Below the pieces are notes generated by a model, which saw only the letters and a program-made list of their open reading frames with translations, did not search any database and was not told the DNA's origin. A stretch of DNA of 64,000 nt from Phascolarctobacterium sp. (GTDB lineage: Bacteria > Bacillota > Negativicutes > Acidaminococcales > Acidaminococcaceae): contig JAUNIS010000006.1 in the NCBI GenBank assembly GCA_030523325.1, forward strand, positions 1-64,000. Direction: 5' to 3'. This document shows positions 45,672 through 53,828 of the stretch, in pieces (position 1 is the stretch's first letter; each line of letters opens with the position of its first letter). A program made the position numbers and the translations under genes.

Positions 45672-46158
45672 AAAAGGTTTTTCTCTCTGTTCCGTCCTCA
45701 TCAGCACCAGCATCTTTTTGATTTTAACGATGCTGTGGATTTCAAATTTGGCATTAACGGCTCGGACTTGGCTGCAATTTCATGATGAAATGACCATGCT
45801 CGATGCAGGACGGTACATGCAGGGAATTGTTGAAAAAGACGTAGGTTACGAATCGACTCAAATCACCATTCGCAAAGATACGAAAGGCTTCGCGCTTTTA
45901 GAATGCAAAAACATTTCTGGAAACAAAACAATCACCATCTGTATTGAGGACGTACGCTTAATTAAAAAAATTAAGTCAGGTAACGGCACCGGCAGTAACG
46001 CTCTTTATGTAAATGATTGTATTGTGGAAGAATGGAACGTTGAACAAGTAGACACTAAAAATGTTAAAGTCAGCTTTTGGCTAAAGAAGAATGCTAACAG
46101 AAAATTTTTTAAACAAATTATTCATTGCTATAATGGAGAGGTAATTAATAATGCGTAA
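45661..46158 (+). CDS. Minor pseudopilin (GspJ/ComGF-like)
   Basis: 165 residues from TTG at 45661: MPTEKG/FSLCSVLISTSIFLIL, a leader plus hydrophobic helix. The longer frame begins 44 codons earlier inside the previous gene and has no leader. Overlaps the preceding gene by 11 bp. The +5 position is Ser or Cys rather than Glu, so peptidase recognition may rest on G/F alone. Positioned like ComGF. Confidence 0.65.
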   Translation: MPTEKGFSLCSVLISTSIFLILTMLWISNLALTARTWLQFHDEMTMLDAGRYMQGIVEKDVGYESTQITIRKDTKGFALLECKNISGNKTITICIEDVRLIKKIKSGNGTGSNALYVNDCIVEEWNVEQVDTKNVKVSFWLKKNANRKFFKQIIHCYNGEVINNA

Positions 46159-47047
46159 TAGAGGAAGCATTTCTTTAAGCATCCTTATCGGTTCACTATT
46201 TTTAGCAGCTATTGCTCAAATGATTTTAATTTTTGCAGTTCGTTCCAAGGCTAACATTTTAGAAGAGCTAGAAGATTATCAGCTCAGAAAAATCGTCGGC
46301 TCTGTAGCAGAAGGACTTTCTTACGAAACGCTTACTGATGGCCAGGAGAATTGGCCCGAGATTACTCTCGAGCCAGGCCATCACAAAACAAACGTAGTTA
46401 GAACAACGACAAGTAGCGATGACGGATTAATTCGCTATACAACAGTCGAAGCCTCTACAGATAATGAACACACCTTTGCAATGCGTAAACTAAGGTTTGA
46501 TATGCCAGCTAGCTGGCAAGAATGTGTAAAAGATTACGCAATCATTTACAAAACTTCTTTTGAAGGAGAAGAATTTTTGAATAGTGGCGTCCTATATACA
46601 AGCACTAAAGAAGAAGTGATGCCCAGTGTCAAATTTCTTAGTGGCAAAGTTATTAGTTCCACAACTTCTGATGAAGCAGCTCAATTTGGTTTCTCATCAA
46701 GATTCTACTACCTACCATCCAACACCTTTACTTTTAAGGCAAGCAGCAGATTTTACGGCAGCACTGTCTTTGTAAATTCACAAACAATAAACATTGCAAG
46801 CAATTGCACCTTTTACGACCGTATATTGCTCGTCTCAGGCGCAGGCGATGTAATAATCGGTAAAAATGTTAATATTAAAAATGGCATCATCGTGGCCCAC
46901 GGAACTATTTCAATCGATTCTGGTTCCAAAATCAACGGCCTAATAATAGGAAACAAGATCGTATTGAAGGGTCAAGTTCAGCTTTCGCGTGATGAGGAAA
47001 TTGTAACGCCTTTCTCATCTGCATATTTCTTTAACACATCATCTTGA
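46151..47047 (+). CDS. Pseudopilin-like protein with beta-helix-like C-terminus
   Basis: 298 residues. After a short basic N-terminus a hydrophobic helix (SLSILIGSLFLAAIAQMILIF) anchors it, without a clear G/F site. Residues about 60-140 are polar with a tryptophan-rich segment; residues about 225-275 have a repeated pattern (NVNIKNGIIVAHG, SIDSGSKINGLIIG, KIVLKGQVQL) resembling polymer-forming bactofilin or carbohydrate-binding beta-helix repeats. Could be the tip subunit. Overlaps the previous gene by eight bases. The hairpin at 47085 may end the operon. Confidence 0.65.
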   Translation: MRNRGSISLSILIGSLFLAAIAQMILIFAVRSKANILEELEDYQLRKIVGSVAEGLSYETLTDGQENWPEITLEPGHHKTNVVRTTTSSDDGLIRYTTVEASTDNEHTFAMRKLRFDMPASWQECVKDYAIIYKTSFEGEEFLNSGVLYTSTKEEVMPSVKFLSGKVISSTTSDEAAQFGFSSRFYYLPSNTFTFKASSRFYGSTVFVNSQTINIASNCTFYDRILLVSGAGDVIIGKNVNIKNGIIVAHGTISIDSGSKINGLIIGNKIVLKGQVQLSRDEEIVTPFSSAYFFNTSS

Positions 47048-47084
47048 TTAATTGAATTTTTAAACTATATACCTATGACCAAAA

Positions 47085-47112
47085 CATGGGGCACTATCTT
47101 TCGTGCCCCATG
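47085..47112. repeat. 10-bp inverted repeat after the pseudopilin operon
   Basis: CATGGGGCAC/GTGCCCCATG with an eight-base loop. No T run, so it may be a weak terminator or a leader hairpin of the next gene. Confidence 0.5.
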
Positions 47113-47134
47113 TACAACAGAAAGGATAATTAAA

Positions 47135-47581
47135 ATGGGAAACAGAGCCGTTATTACTGCTAGCACTGCTGAAGACGTTGCTAGCAGCAAAGACATTGGG
47201 ATTTATTTACACTGGAACGGAGGCATTGATTATATTCGCGCGTTCCTAACTTATTGTAAATTAAAAGAATATCGCAAACCAACGGACGACAATTATGGTT
47301 GGGCTCGTCTCTGTGCAGTTATTGCAAATTGTTTTGATGCGGGTCTTTCCGTTGGCATCGATACCTGCGATCATTTAGATTGTGCCAATGGTAACAACGG
47401 AACATATATTATTAAAGGTTGGGACATTGTTGGTCGCAAATATTTCGAAGGACAAGAACAAGATGAACAAAAACTTTACGGCCTGCTTATGAAAATAGAC
47501 GCGATGCAACCAATGCAAGAACAAATGGGTCCTAGTCAAATCCGCAATAAAATGAGCAAGTACAATATCTATCCGTCTTGA
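47135..47581 (+). CDS. Hypothetical protein, tyrosine/tryptophan-rich
   Basis: 148 residues starting ATG 47135 after AGAAAGGATAATTAAA. It begins MGNRAVITASTAED, has IYLHWNGGIDYIRAFLTYC (about 24-42) and a central GLSVGIDTCDHLDC motif with paired cysteines, then NGTYIIKGWDIVGRKYF. This family pattern recurs in Firmicutes genomes, but I know no function. It lies alone between the pseudopilin operon and a terminator. Confidence 0.65.
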   Translation: MGNRAVITASTAEDVASSKDIGIYLHWNGGIDYIRAFLTYCKLKEYRKPTDDNYGWARLCAVIANCFDAGLSVGIDTCDHLDCANGNNGTYIIKGWDIVGRKYFEGQEQDEQKLYGLLMKIDAMQPMQEQMGPSQIRNKMSKYNIYPS

Positions 47582-47599
47582 TGAGTAAAATTACAACGC

Positions 47600-47640
47600 A
47601 AACTCCTCCAAACACAAAAAAGCTTGGAGGAGTTTTTTGT
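47600..47640. terminator. Bidirectional terminator
   Basis: AACTCCTCCAA/TTGGAGGAGTT stem followed by TTTTTT, between convergent genes. Confidence 0.88.
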
Positions 47641-47647
47641 TCCACAA

Positions 47648-49954
47648 CTATTTTTTATTTTCTAATCCTAACACAAATTTTAACTTATCGACAAATCCTT
47701 TTGGTTTTTCAGGTTCTTTAATAATCTCTTTTACCACTTCGACTTCCTTAATTACTTCTTGCACAACCGGTTTTTCCACTATCTTTTCCACAATTTTTTC
47801 TTGTACGATAATTTTAGGAGCGTCGTCTTTTTCTGCGTCAACCTTAAAATCATAGTTAAAAAAATGACTTGCCCATTCTAACTTAATTCTTACGGTATCC
47901 CCTGATACGCTTATGTTATACCCTTGATTCATGGAATCAGCAAATTCTTTAGCTTTACGCTGTGCTGACATCCCTTCAAATTTTCTAACTAAAGCATTAT
48001 GCTTGGTATCTACCTGCCAAACGCCAAAATAATAATCGTCCATAAACGCTTTTTTCCGTTCTTCCAGATTACTAAGACCATCTCTATAAAAATACCTATC
48101 ATATATTTTAATGCATTTACATTCCCTACCGTCTTCGTAATCATCGAAAATTGATTTAAGAACAGTTGAACCAAGTACGAAAATATCAGGAATAGTCAAA
48201 TCAAAACGATTTTCTCGGCTTTTTATTTTCAATTCGTCAAGTTCTTCCAAATAGTCAACAAACTTATCAATAAACCTATGGAGGAATTCTTTATATAAAT
48301 CGCCAGTCAAGTTGCCGGCATTAGAAACAACACTGTTAAGCTTACCTGATTTGGAGTGGTTGTTGGTCATATTAATATTAAACAACACGGAGCGTTTTAA
48401 ACTATAATCAGAAATCTCAAAATCATCGTTACAAGTAAACATGACACAAGAACAATATTCTTGTAAAAACAGCCTAGGATTCTTGAAAGTTTCTTCGTAA
48501 TCTTTCGCCCTATCACGTGTTAACTCATCAACCAAAATCGGAAAGCCCTTACCAGAAAGCATCGCCGGCACCAAATCTTTTTGAGGAGACATATCACCGG
48601 ATTTCCTGATAAGGTTACCTGTTTCCTCGCAATTAAATCCGTATTCATTGAACATTAATTTTAACAGAAAACTGAAAAACGGAGTTTTACCTGCACTCTT
48701 TGGCCCTCTTAGAATAAGGAAACAAGGAAATTCATAGATATCTATTCCGCTACCTGTCTTTTTAATGCAATAATGAAAAAATGGAGAAATAAATGCGTAA
48801 ACTACAGAAGCATAATACTTTTCAATTGCCCTATCTACCTCGCCATCAAAACAACCATTATGATAGCCTTCAAAGAAATCCTTGAAAATTTTTACATCGT
48901 TTCTAATATTGTCGTCATCAGTTTCAAGATTCATTACATCATTATTAACAAAAATATCCAAGTTGCTATCAATATACATTTCCGGAAAATGCTCGAGTTT
49001 TTCTTTGAACTTTTTATACCGGTTTCTATATTCTTTCTTTACTTTCACAATTTGTTCAGGTTTTACGAGCCAAAGATTTTTTTCCTTGACGACAGAATCC
49101 GATAGAACGGATTCCATCTTCAGTTTATTTAAAATATCTTTTGTCTTTTCCACATCTTCTGTATAAATAACACTAACTTCTTCATTATCATCAGGCAATT
49201 TCTCTTCAATATACACAGTATTTTTTTGCTCAATAATATTTTTGATTACAATGTTATTGTTTATCAAATCATCGATGGTGCTAGTACTCAACGCGTCAGG
49301 TTCAATGGTTTGCAAGCTATCTTCAAGAAAATTATCGAATCTATTTTGAAAATGAAAATAAGCATTCATATCATTGTCAAAAACTTCAATGTTTTCTTTT
49401 TGTTTGCCTTCCATAGATATAATAGACATATTGGCACTGCCTACAACCACTCGAAAGTTTTCAGGATTTTCCTTGGACCCGTTCCACATAATGTAAATTT
49501 TTTCATGAGACAGCGAATTAGGTTTTGCGATATTAATTTTTAAGTTACCAGACAATATCTTCCCCTTAAGAAATTCTGCTACTTCAGAATTCCTACCTGT
49601 CAATGCGCTAACTAGTCCCTGTGTCTCAATAAGAAGCTCCTGCATCATGTCTAATTCTTTGAATATTTTAAAATTACCGAAAATAACTTCAAATTTCTCA
49701 AAAGAAAGTTCCCTAAGCATTTTGGTAATCATAGAAGCACTAGAACTAAACGTGACAACACGAATATTGCTAAAGCCTTCAAACAGCTGATGCCAGCCAC
49801 CTATATGTTCAAACTCTAAAAATTTACAATAACAAATATCCAAACCGTTCCCAGTCTGTTCCGCATCAATTCCAAAAAGACTATCTTGAGAATTATTTAC
49901 ACCTTCGTTTTCAAAAAATTTATTGTCATTAGACAAACTTTTTTTCTTAGCCAT
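47648..49954 (-). CDS. Stand-alone phospholipase D-like / P-loop ATPase protein
   Basis: A 768-residue protein from ATG 49954 (AAAAGG eight bases upstream). Residues about 60-195 form a PLD-family domain: NIRVVTFSSS, then SHEKIYIM (H150-x-K152) and the paired GSAN (172-175). One catalytic HxK only, so a dimer would form the active site, as in Nuc/BfiI-type nucleases. A middle linker (200-400) precedes an ATPase: Walker A GPKSAGKT (417-424), Walker B ILVDEL (473-478), sensor asparagine in MFTCND (505-510) and a KRS arginine finger-like site, like SF3/phage D5-type helicases. The C-terminal end (about 715-752) is a repetitive EKIVEKPVVQEV-type charged tail. It is isolated, with AT-rich codon use. 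Nuclease plus motor suggests a genome-defence role; inference. Confidence 0.7.
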   Translation of the reverse strand: MAKKKSLSNDNKFFENEGVNNSQDSLFGIDAEQTGNGLDICYCKFLEFEHIGGWHQLFEGFSNIRVVTFSSSASMITKMLRELSFEKFEVIFGNFKIFKELDMMQELLIETQGLVSALTGRNSEVAEFLKGKILSGNLKINIAKPNSLSHEKIYIMWNGSKENPENFRVVVGSANMSIISMEGKQKENIEVFDNDMNAYFHFQNRFDNFLEDSLQTIEPDALSTSTIDDLINNNIVIKNIIEQKNTVYIEEKLPDDNEEVSVIYTEDVEKTKDILNKLKMESVLSDSVVKEKNLWLVKPEQIVKVKKEYRNRYKKFKEKLEHFPEMYIDSNLDIFVNNDVMNLETDDDNIRNDVKIFKDFFEGYHNGCFDGEVDRAIEKYYASVVYAFISPFFHYCIKKTGSGIDIYEFPCFLILRGPKSAGKTPFFSFLLKLMFNEYGFNCEETGNLIRKSGDMSPQKDLVPAMLSGKGFPILVDELTRDRAKDYEETFKNPRLFLQEYCSCVMFTCNDDFEISDYSLKRSVLFNINMTNNHSKSGKLNSVVSNAGNLTGDLYKEFLHRFIDKFVDYLEELDELKIKSRENRFDLTIPDIFVLGSTVLKSIFDDYEDGRECKCIKIYDRYFYRDGLSNLEERKKAFMDDYYFGVWQVDTKHNALVRKFEGMSAQRKAKEFADSMNQGYNISVSGDTVRIKLEWASHFFNYDFKVDAEKDDAPKIIVQEKIVEKIVEKPVVQEVIKEVEVVKEIIKEPEKPKGFVDKLKFVLGLENKK

Positions 49955-50217
49955 TTGCATCACCTTTTCAATCTTAAAACTTCTTAACGCTTCTGTATTT
50001 ATAAATTAAATCTAAATGCAAAACATAAAAAGAGAATATATAACTTATTCTGTAATTTTTCCTATCATGATGTAGTTAATTAAATATTCGACAAAATAAC
50101 AAAAAAACCTTGAATTTGAGATAAAATCATAGGAAATACATTAACAAAAATCCACGCAGATAAACCCTGGCGAGTTTTTGCGAATCAGACATATTTTTTC
50201 GACGGATTGATTTGCAG

Positions 50218-50266
50218 AAAAAAATTGTGCTATGACTAGTTCACGAGGAAGCTTGTCATAGCACAA
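50218..50266 (-). terminator. Strong terminator on the minus strand
   Basis: TTGTGCTATGAC/GTCATAGCACAA perfect 12-bp stem with a T run (seven T) on the minus strand, 150 bp past the LysM gene. Confidence 0.85.
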
Positions 50267-50418
50267 CTATATTCACGCGATGCACTCGCTATTCAATTGT
50301 CAGACCTATGTAAATACCCGAAAGTTAAAGAGGAGAGCGGTCCGACACGGGTGAGAGATAAGTGTGTGCCGGACCACGGATATAGAAACCAAAAAAGGAA
50401 CGAAACCACAAGAAAAAT
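50267..50418 (-). ncRNA. Candidate structured RNA downstream of the LysM gene
   Basis: Between the LysM stop and the terminator the minus strand has a GC-rich hairpin GGTCCG...CGGACC (50339-50375), a second small stem GCGA/TCGC (50277-50290 region), and unusually high GC against an AT-rich surrounding. There is no open frame with a start. The remaining stretch 49955-50217 is AT-rich without features. A processed 3' UTR RNA, or a distinct sRNA, is possible. No Rfam family recognised. Confidence 0.4.
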
Positions 50419-50706
50419 TTATTTAGTCGCAAGCATTGCGTCCTGAGCTTCTACACGTACAGGAACCTTTAAAACCTGACCGCTGTAAATAACACGGGAC
50501 TTTAAATTGTTGGCGCTGCTAATACGATGAATGACCTCACGAACATCCTCGTCCTTTTCCGCATAGCGACCAGCAATATCCCAAAGCGTCTCACCACTCG
50601 TAACAGTAATCGTATGTTCTTTATAAACGTATTCAGTCGCAAAAACCATATTATAACCAGTATATAAAACTAATGTTATGCCTAATAAAACCAAAGCCTT
50701 TTTCAT
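50419..50706 (-). CDS. Small LysM-domain protein, YneA-like
   Basis: 95 residues. An N-terminal hydrophobic segment (about 4-22) exports or anchors it; a single LysM domain covers about 33-85 (ITVTSGETLWDIAGRYAE, VIYSGQVLKVPV). Size and layout resemble YneA, the SOS-induced cell-division suppressor of Bacillus, but LexA is not next to it. GGTTGGTGAATAAG precedes ATG 50706. Confidence 0.75.
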   Translation of the reverse strand: MKKALVLLGITLVLYTGYNMVFATEYVYKEHTITVTSGETLWDIAGRYAEKDEDVREVIHRISSANNLKSRVIYSGQVLKVPVRVEAQDAMLATK

Positions 50707-50726
50707 CTTATTCACCAACCTTTAGA

Positions 50727-50737
50727 ACTTTGTTCGA
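50727..50737. promoter_or_regulatory. GAAC-N3-GTTC palindrome at the LysM start site
   Basis: GAACTTTGTTC overlaps the predicted transcription start. It resembles the Gram-positive LexA box (GAAC-N4-GTTC) but with one base fewer between the arms. Confidence 0.35.
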
Positions 50738-50743
50738 TGTTAT

Positions 50744-50772
50744 TGTACAACCATTCGAAAATTTTGTCAACC
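50744..50772 (-). promoter_or_regulatory. Predicted promoter of the LysM gene
   Basis: TTGACA and TACAAT with exactly 17 bp on the minus strand. The rest of 50773-51056 is AT-rich with TATAAT-like boxes for the kinase gene but no clear -35. Confidence 0.7.
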
Positions 50773-51056
50773 GTTTTTCGAAATTTTGTTTGTAATTACT
50801 CAGGATTTTATTTCGAACACCATCTCTATCCCTTGCTTATTTTTATTTTAACACCCGTATTGTCCAATTTTTTCCTCTTTGTTTTAAAAATCGCCCAAAT
50901 CCTTCGAGGAAAGTGTTCGTTTTATTTATTTGTCAGAAAAAATTTTAGTAAAAAGTAAGCAAATTACAAAAAAATCGCAAAGTCCATCCCACAAACTATA
51001 TAATTTGGTGTATAATTTAATTAATATTTTGTAAAATTTTTCAAGGAGTGATAAGG

Positions 51057-53135
51057 ATGCAGGCAATTGACCAATTCAAAACAATCTATGATCTTGATGT
51101 ATCTAACCGTAAACGCTGGGAAATCCTTTTCTTCTTCATTTGCATAGAAACAGTTCTCGCCTTTTCCTATCTAGGCTTCATCTTAATTCCCCCTGTCGCC
51201 ATTACCACCATGCATTATATGGTTATCGTCGCAGCCATATGCTTTGGCCCCTTAGAGGCTGGTATCGTCGGCCTCTGTTTTGCCCTAGCAAGCATGTGGA
51301 AGGCAACGGTCACTGCCACAGCCTGGGGCGACCAAATCTTCTCACCCTTTATTAGTGGTTCACCTTTAGCGAGTTTTGTCTTATGCGTTGTTACAAGAAT
51401 CGCCTTTGGTATTATCGCCGGCTATCTTTTTAGATTAATAATGCCAAAATTTGTCGGCAAAAAATCAGAATATCTTTGCGTGGCCGTGCTCACGCTCATC
51501 GTAACCCAAATCCATACCCTTTTAGTTTTCGGAGCTATGATTTATTTCTTCGGTTTTGAAAGCTCCACCCTTTTTGCTGACCCCTCGCTTAGCCTAGCGG
51601 CGACTCCCTTTGTAGTTTGCTTCTTCCATTGGCTTTTAAAAAGTAATTTCTGTAAAGATTTATTCAACACCATCGGTCACTATGACAAACATATTGAGGA
51701 AGATGTGTGCAAAACATTTGCTATGCCATTTGCCCTATGCATAGTAATCTTTTTATTAATTTACATACATCTTGACGGACGCTTTCTAGAAATAGTTGCC
51801 CGCTTTGAAATTGTCTCCCCTGCCTTAGACGATTTCATTCACTCTACCAGACAGATTATTTTCTGGCAATTAATCTCCATATCTGCTACACTTTTAGGCA
51901 GCTTCGTCGCCTTCAATTGGCACAGACAATATAGTAGTGCCCAGGCTACCAAACGTCGCTTAGCTGTTGAACAAGAAGCAAGATATGCAGCCGAGACTGC
52001 TAGTCGTGCCAAAACATCCTTCCTCCTGAGCATGAGCCACGACATTCGTACACCTATGAATGCAATCGTTGGTTTTACTAAGCTTTTGCAAGATCACGGA
52101 GACGACGCCGAGCTCAGAGCAAAATATTTAAAAAATATCGAAAGCTCCAGCGTTCAGCTTTTAGGCTTAATCAATAACGTATTAGAAACGGCTCGCATTG
52201 AAAATGGTAAAATTGAGCTTGACCTTGGCCCCTATAATTGTATAGATAGTATTAAAGAAGTCGAGGCCATGTTCTCTAGCTCGGTCAAAGAAAAAAATCT
52301 CAGCTGGTCCTTAACTACGGATATCAAACACCCTTATGTAATCAATGATAACGTTAAGTTTAGCGAGATCGTTATAAACATTATCAGTAACGCAGTTAAA
52401 TATACTCCGGCTGGTGGAAAAATTTCAGTAAATATTACCGAGCTGCCAACAGAAAATGACGACTACGTAACTCATAAAATTGTTGTCGAGGATACTGGTG
52501 TAGGCATGTCAGAGGATTTTTTACCCCATGTCTTTGATGATTTTTCTCGAGAATATAGCACCACCGATTCCAAAATCATCGGCACCGGTCTTGGCCTTTC
52601 CATTACGAAACGCCTAGTAGAATTTATGGGCGGCAGCATTAATATCGAAAGTGAGCTCAACAAAGGCACCAAGGTCACAGTTACCTGTCCTTTCCAAGTC
52701 ACAGAGCTGCCTGACAAAGACGATATTACAGAAAGCGTCGAGACTATAAGCTTTGCAGGTAAACGCATTCTTCTCGCCGAAGATAACGAGCTTAACGCCG
52801 AGATCGCTGTAGCAATTCTTGAGGAGGCTGGCTTTAAGATTGAAGTCGCAGACAATGGCATCGAATGCATTGACATGCTGCGCAAGCACGATGTTAATTA
52901 CTACGACGTTATTCTCATGGATATTCAAATGCCAGAGATGGATGGTCTCACAGCCACCACAAAAATTCGTCGCTTAAAGGACGATGCCAGACGTGACATC
53001 CCCATCATCGCCATGACGGCTAATGCTTTCGAAGAGGATAAACAAAAGGCACTGGCTGCAGGAATGAACGGCTTCGTCATTAAGCCTATCGATATTCCTG
53101 CTCTCATGCAAGCTTTAAAAGAAATAATTAAATAA
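51057..53135 (+). CDS. Hybrid histidine kinase with ECF S-component-like membrane sensor
   Basis: 692 residues. Residues about 20-270 contain seven or eight hydrophobic segments; the stretch with LGFILIPPVAITTMHYMVIV, GPLEAGIVG, FSPFISG and RIAFGIIAGYLF closely follows the pattern of ECF transporter S-components. A coiled coil (300-320) leads to HisKA with the phospho-accepting H (SHDIRTPMNAIVGF, about 330), HATPase_c (NAVKYTP, DTGVGM, GTGLGLSI) and a C-terminal receiver (LLAEDNELNAE, VILMDIQMPEMDG with the phospho-Asp). No DNA-binding partner is adjacent, so output is unknown. AAGGAG lies nine bases before ATG 51057. Confidence 0.88.
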   Translation: MQAIDQFKTIYDLDVSNRKRWEILFFFICIETVLAFSYLGFILIPPVAITTMHYMVIVAAICFGPLEAGIVGLCFALASMWKATVTATAWGDQIFSPFISGSPLASFVLCVVTRIAFGIIAGYLFRLIMPKFVGKKSEYLCVAVLTLIVTQIHTLLVFGAMIYFFGFESSTLFADPSLSLAATPFVVCFFHWLLKSNFCKDLFNTIGHYDKHIEEDVCKTFAMPFALCIVIFLLIYIHLDGRFLEIVARFEIVSPALDDFIHSTRQIIFWQLISISATLLGSFVAFNWHRQYSSAQATKRRLAVEQEARYAAETASRAKTSFLLSMSHDIRTPMNAIVGFTKLLQDHGDDAELRAKYLKNIESSSVQLLGLINNVLETARIENGKIELDLGPYNCIDSIKEVEAMFSSSVKEKNLSWSLTTDIKHPYVINDNVKFSEIVINIISNAVKYTPAGGKISVNITELPTENDDYVTHKIVVEDTGVGMSEDFLPHVFDDFSREYSTTDSKIIGTGLGLSITKRLVEFMGGSINIESELNKGTKVTVTCPFQVTELPDKDDITESVETISFAGKRILLAEDNELNAEIAVAILEEAGFKIEVADNGIECIDMLRKHDVNYYDVILMDIQMPEMDGLTATTKIRRLKDDARRDIPIIAMTANAFEEDKQKALAAGMNGFVIKPIDIPALMQALKEIIK

Positions 53136-53142
53136 ATGCACG

Positions 53143-53186
53143 AAAAAGGACCTGCCTGCTAAAAAGCATTCAGGTCCTAATTTTTT
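53143..53186. terminator. Terminator of the kinase gene
   Basis: AGGACCTG/CAGGTCCT stem with a 16-base loop and TTTTTT. Confidence 0.82.
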
Positions 53187-53526
53187 ACATTTTTTTGTTT
53201 TCTTCGTAGAACTTGATAGTTTCCTTCATCCATTCGATCATGGCAAGCTTGCCGAAAATAAACCAGCCGCTGCATTTCGTATTGCGTTGAATGTAGGCGT
53301 TCCATTTATCTTGATTAACGTTGGGTACCTCGCCCAGACTCATAATCCCGAAGCCGCCGCCATAAATCATCGCGTCGATGGAGTCCCATTTGCTATTGGC
53401 CTTTAAAAATTTCGGATTAAAGATTTGTTGGTAAGTAATCCTAGCCATAAATGCACCAAGCTCTTTGTTCTCTTCAAACTTTTTCATATAATAAGCATAT
53501 GATGACTTAATCTCTTTTTCAGTCAT
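53185..53526 (-). CDS. Hypothetical protein
   Basis: 113 residues from ATG 53526 after TTGGAGGTTTCACCT. Charged N-terminal helix (MTEKEIKSSYAYYMKKFEEN), then an aromatic core with GGGFGIMSLG (about 67-76) and GWFIFGKLAMIEWMKE. It looks like a soluble globular protein. No family recognised; convergent with the kinase. Confidence 0.6.
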   Translation of the reverse strand: MTEKEIKSSYAYYMKKFEENKELGAFMARITYQQIFNPKFLKANSKWDSIDAMIYGGGFGIMSLGEVPNVNQDKWNAYIQRNTKCSGWFIFGKLAMIEWMKETIKFYEENKKM

Positions 53527-53541
53527 AGGTGAAACCTCCAA

Positions 53542-53730
53542 TTTTAGTTAAGAGTTAAATTGATAATTGATAATTGCGGAACAGCTTCGCTTGCGAATTA
53601 AATCTATTCGACGATAATCGAACGATTGCAAATTCAATCTACCGATTCAACAATTCAGTTTAACCAAAAGATTTTGCGAAGCAAAATCATCCACAATTGC
53701 TCTTTGCTAATTGCTAATTAATAATTTTAC
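53542..53730. repeat. Degenerate intergenic repeat upstream of the HD gene
   Basis: Carries GATTTTGCGAAGCAAAATC and GCTTCGCTTGCGAA type hairpins and then AATTGCTCTTTGCTAATTGCTAATT, similar to the stretch at 37640. No coding potential. Confidence 0.5.
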
Positions 53731-53759
53731 CACACTCCTTCTCTTCTGCCAACTCATAA

Positions 53760-53788
53760 TTGAATTATCCGATAATTTGTTGTAGAAT
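53760..53788 (+). promoter_or_regulatory. Predicted promoter of the HD gene
   Basis: TTGAAT and TAGAAT with a 17-bp spacer, 40 bp before the start codon. Confidence 0.45.
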
Positions 53789-53828
53789 ATATTTACTGTA
53801 AATTTTTTATTAATGGAGGAAAATTATT

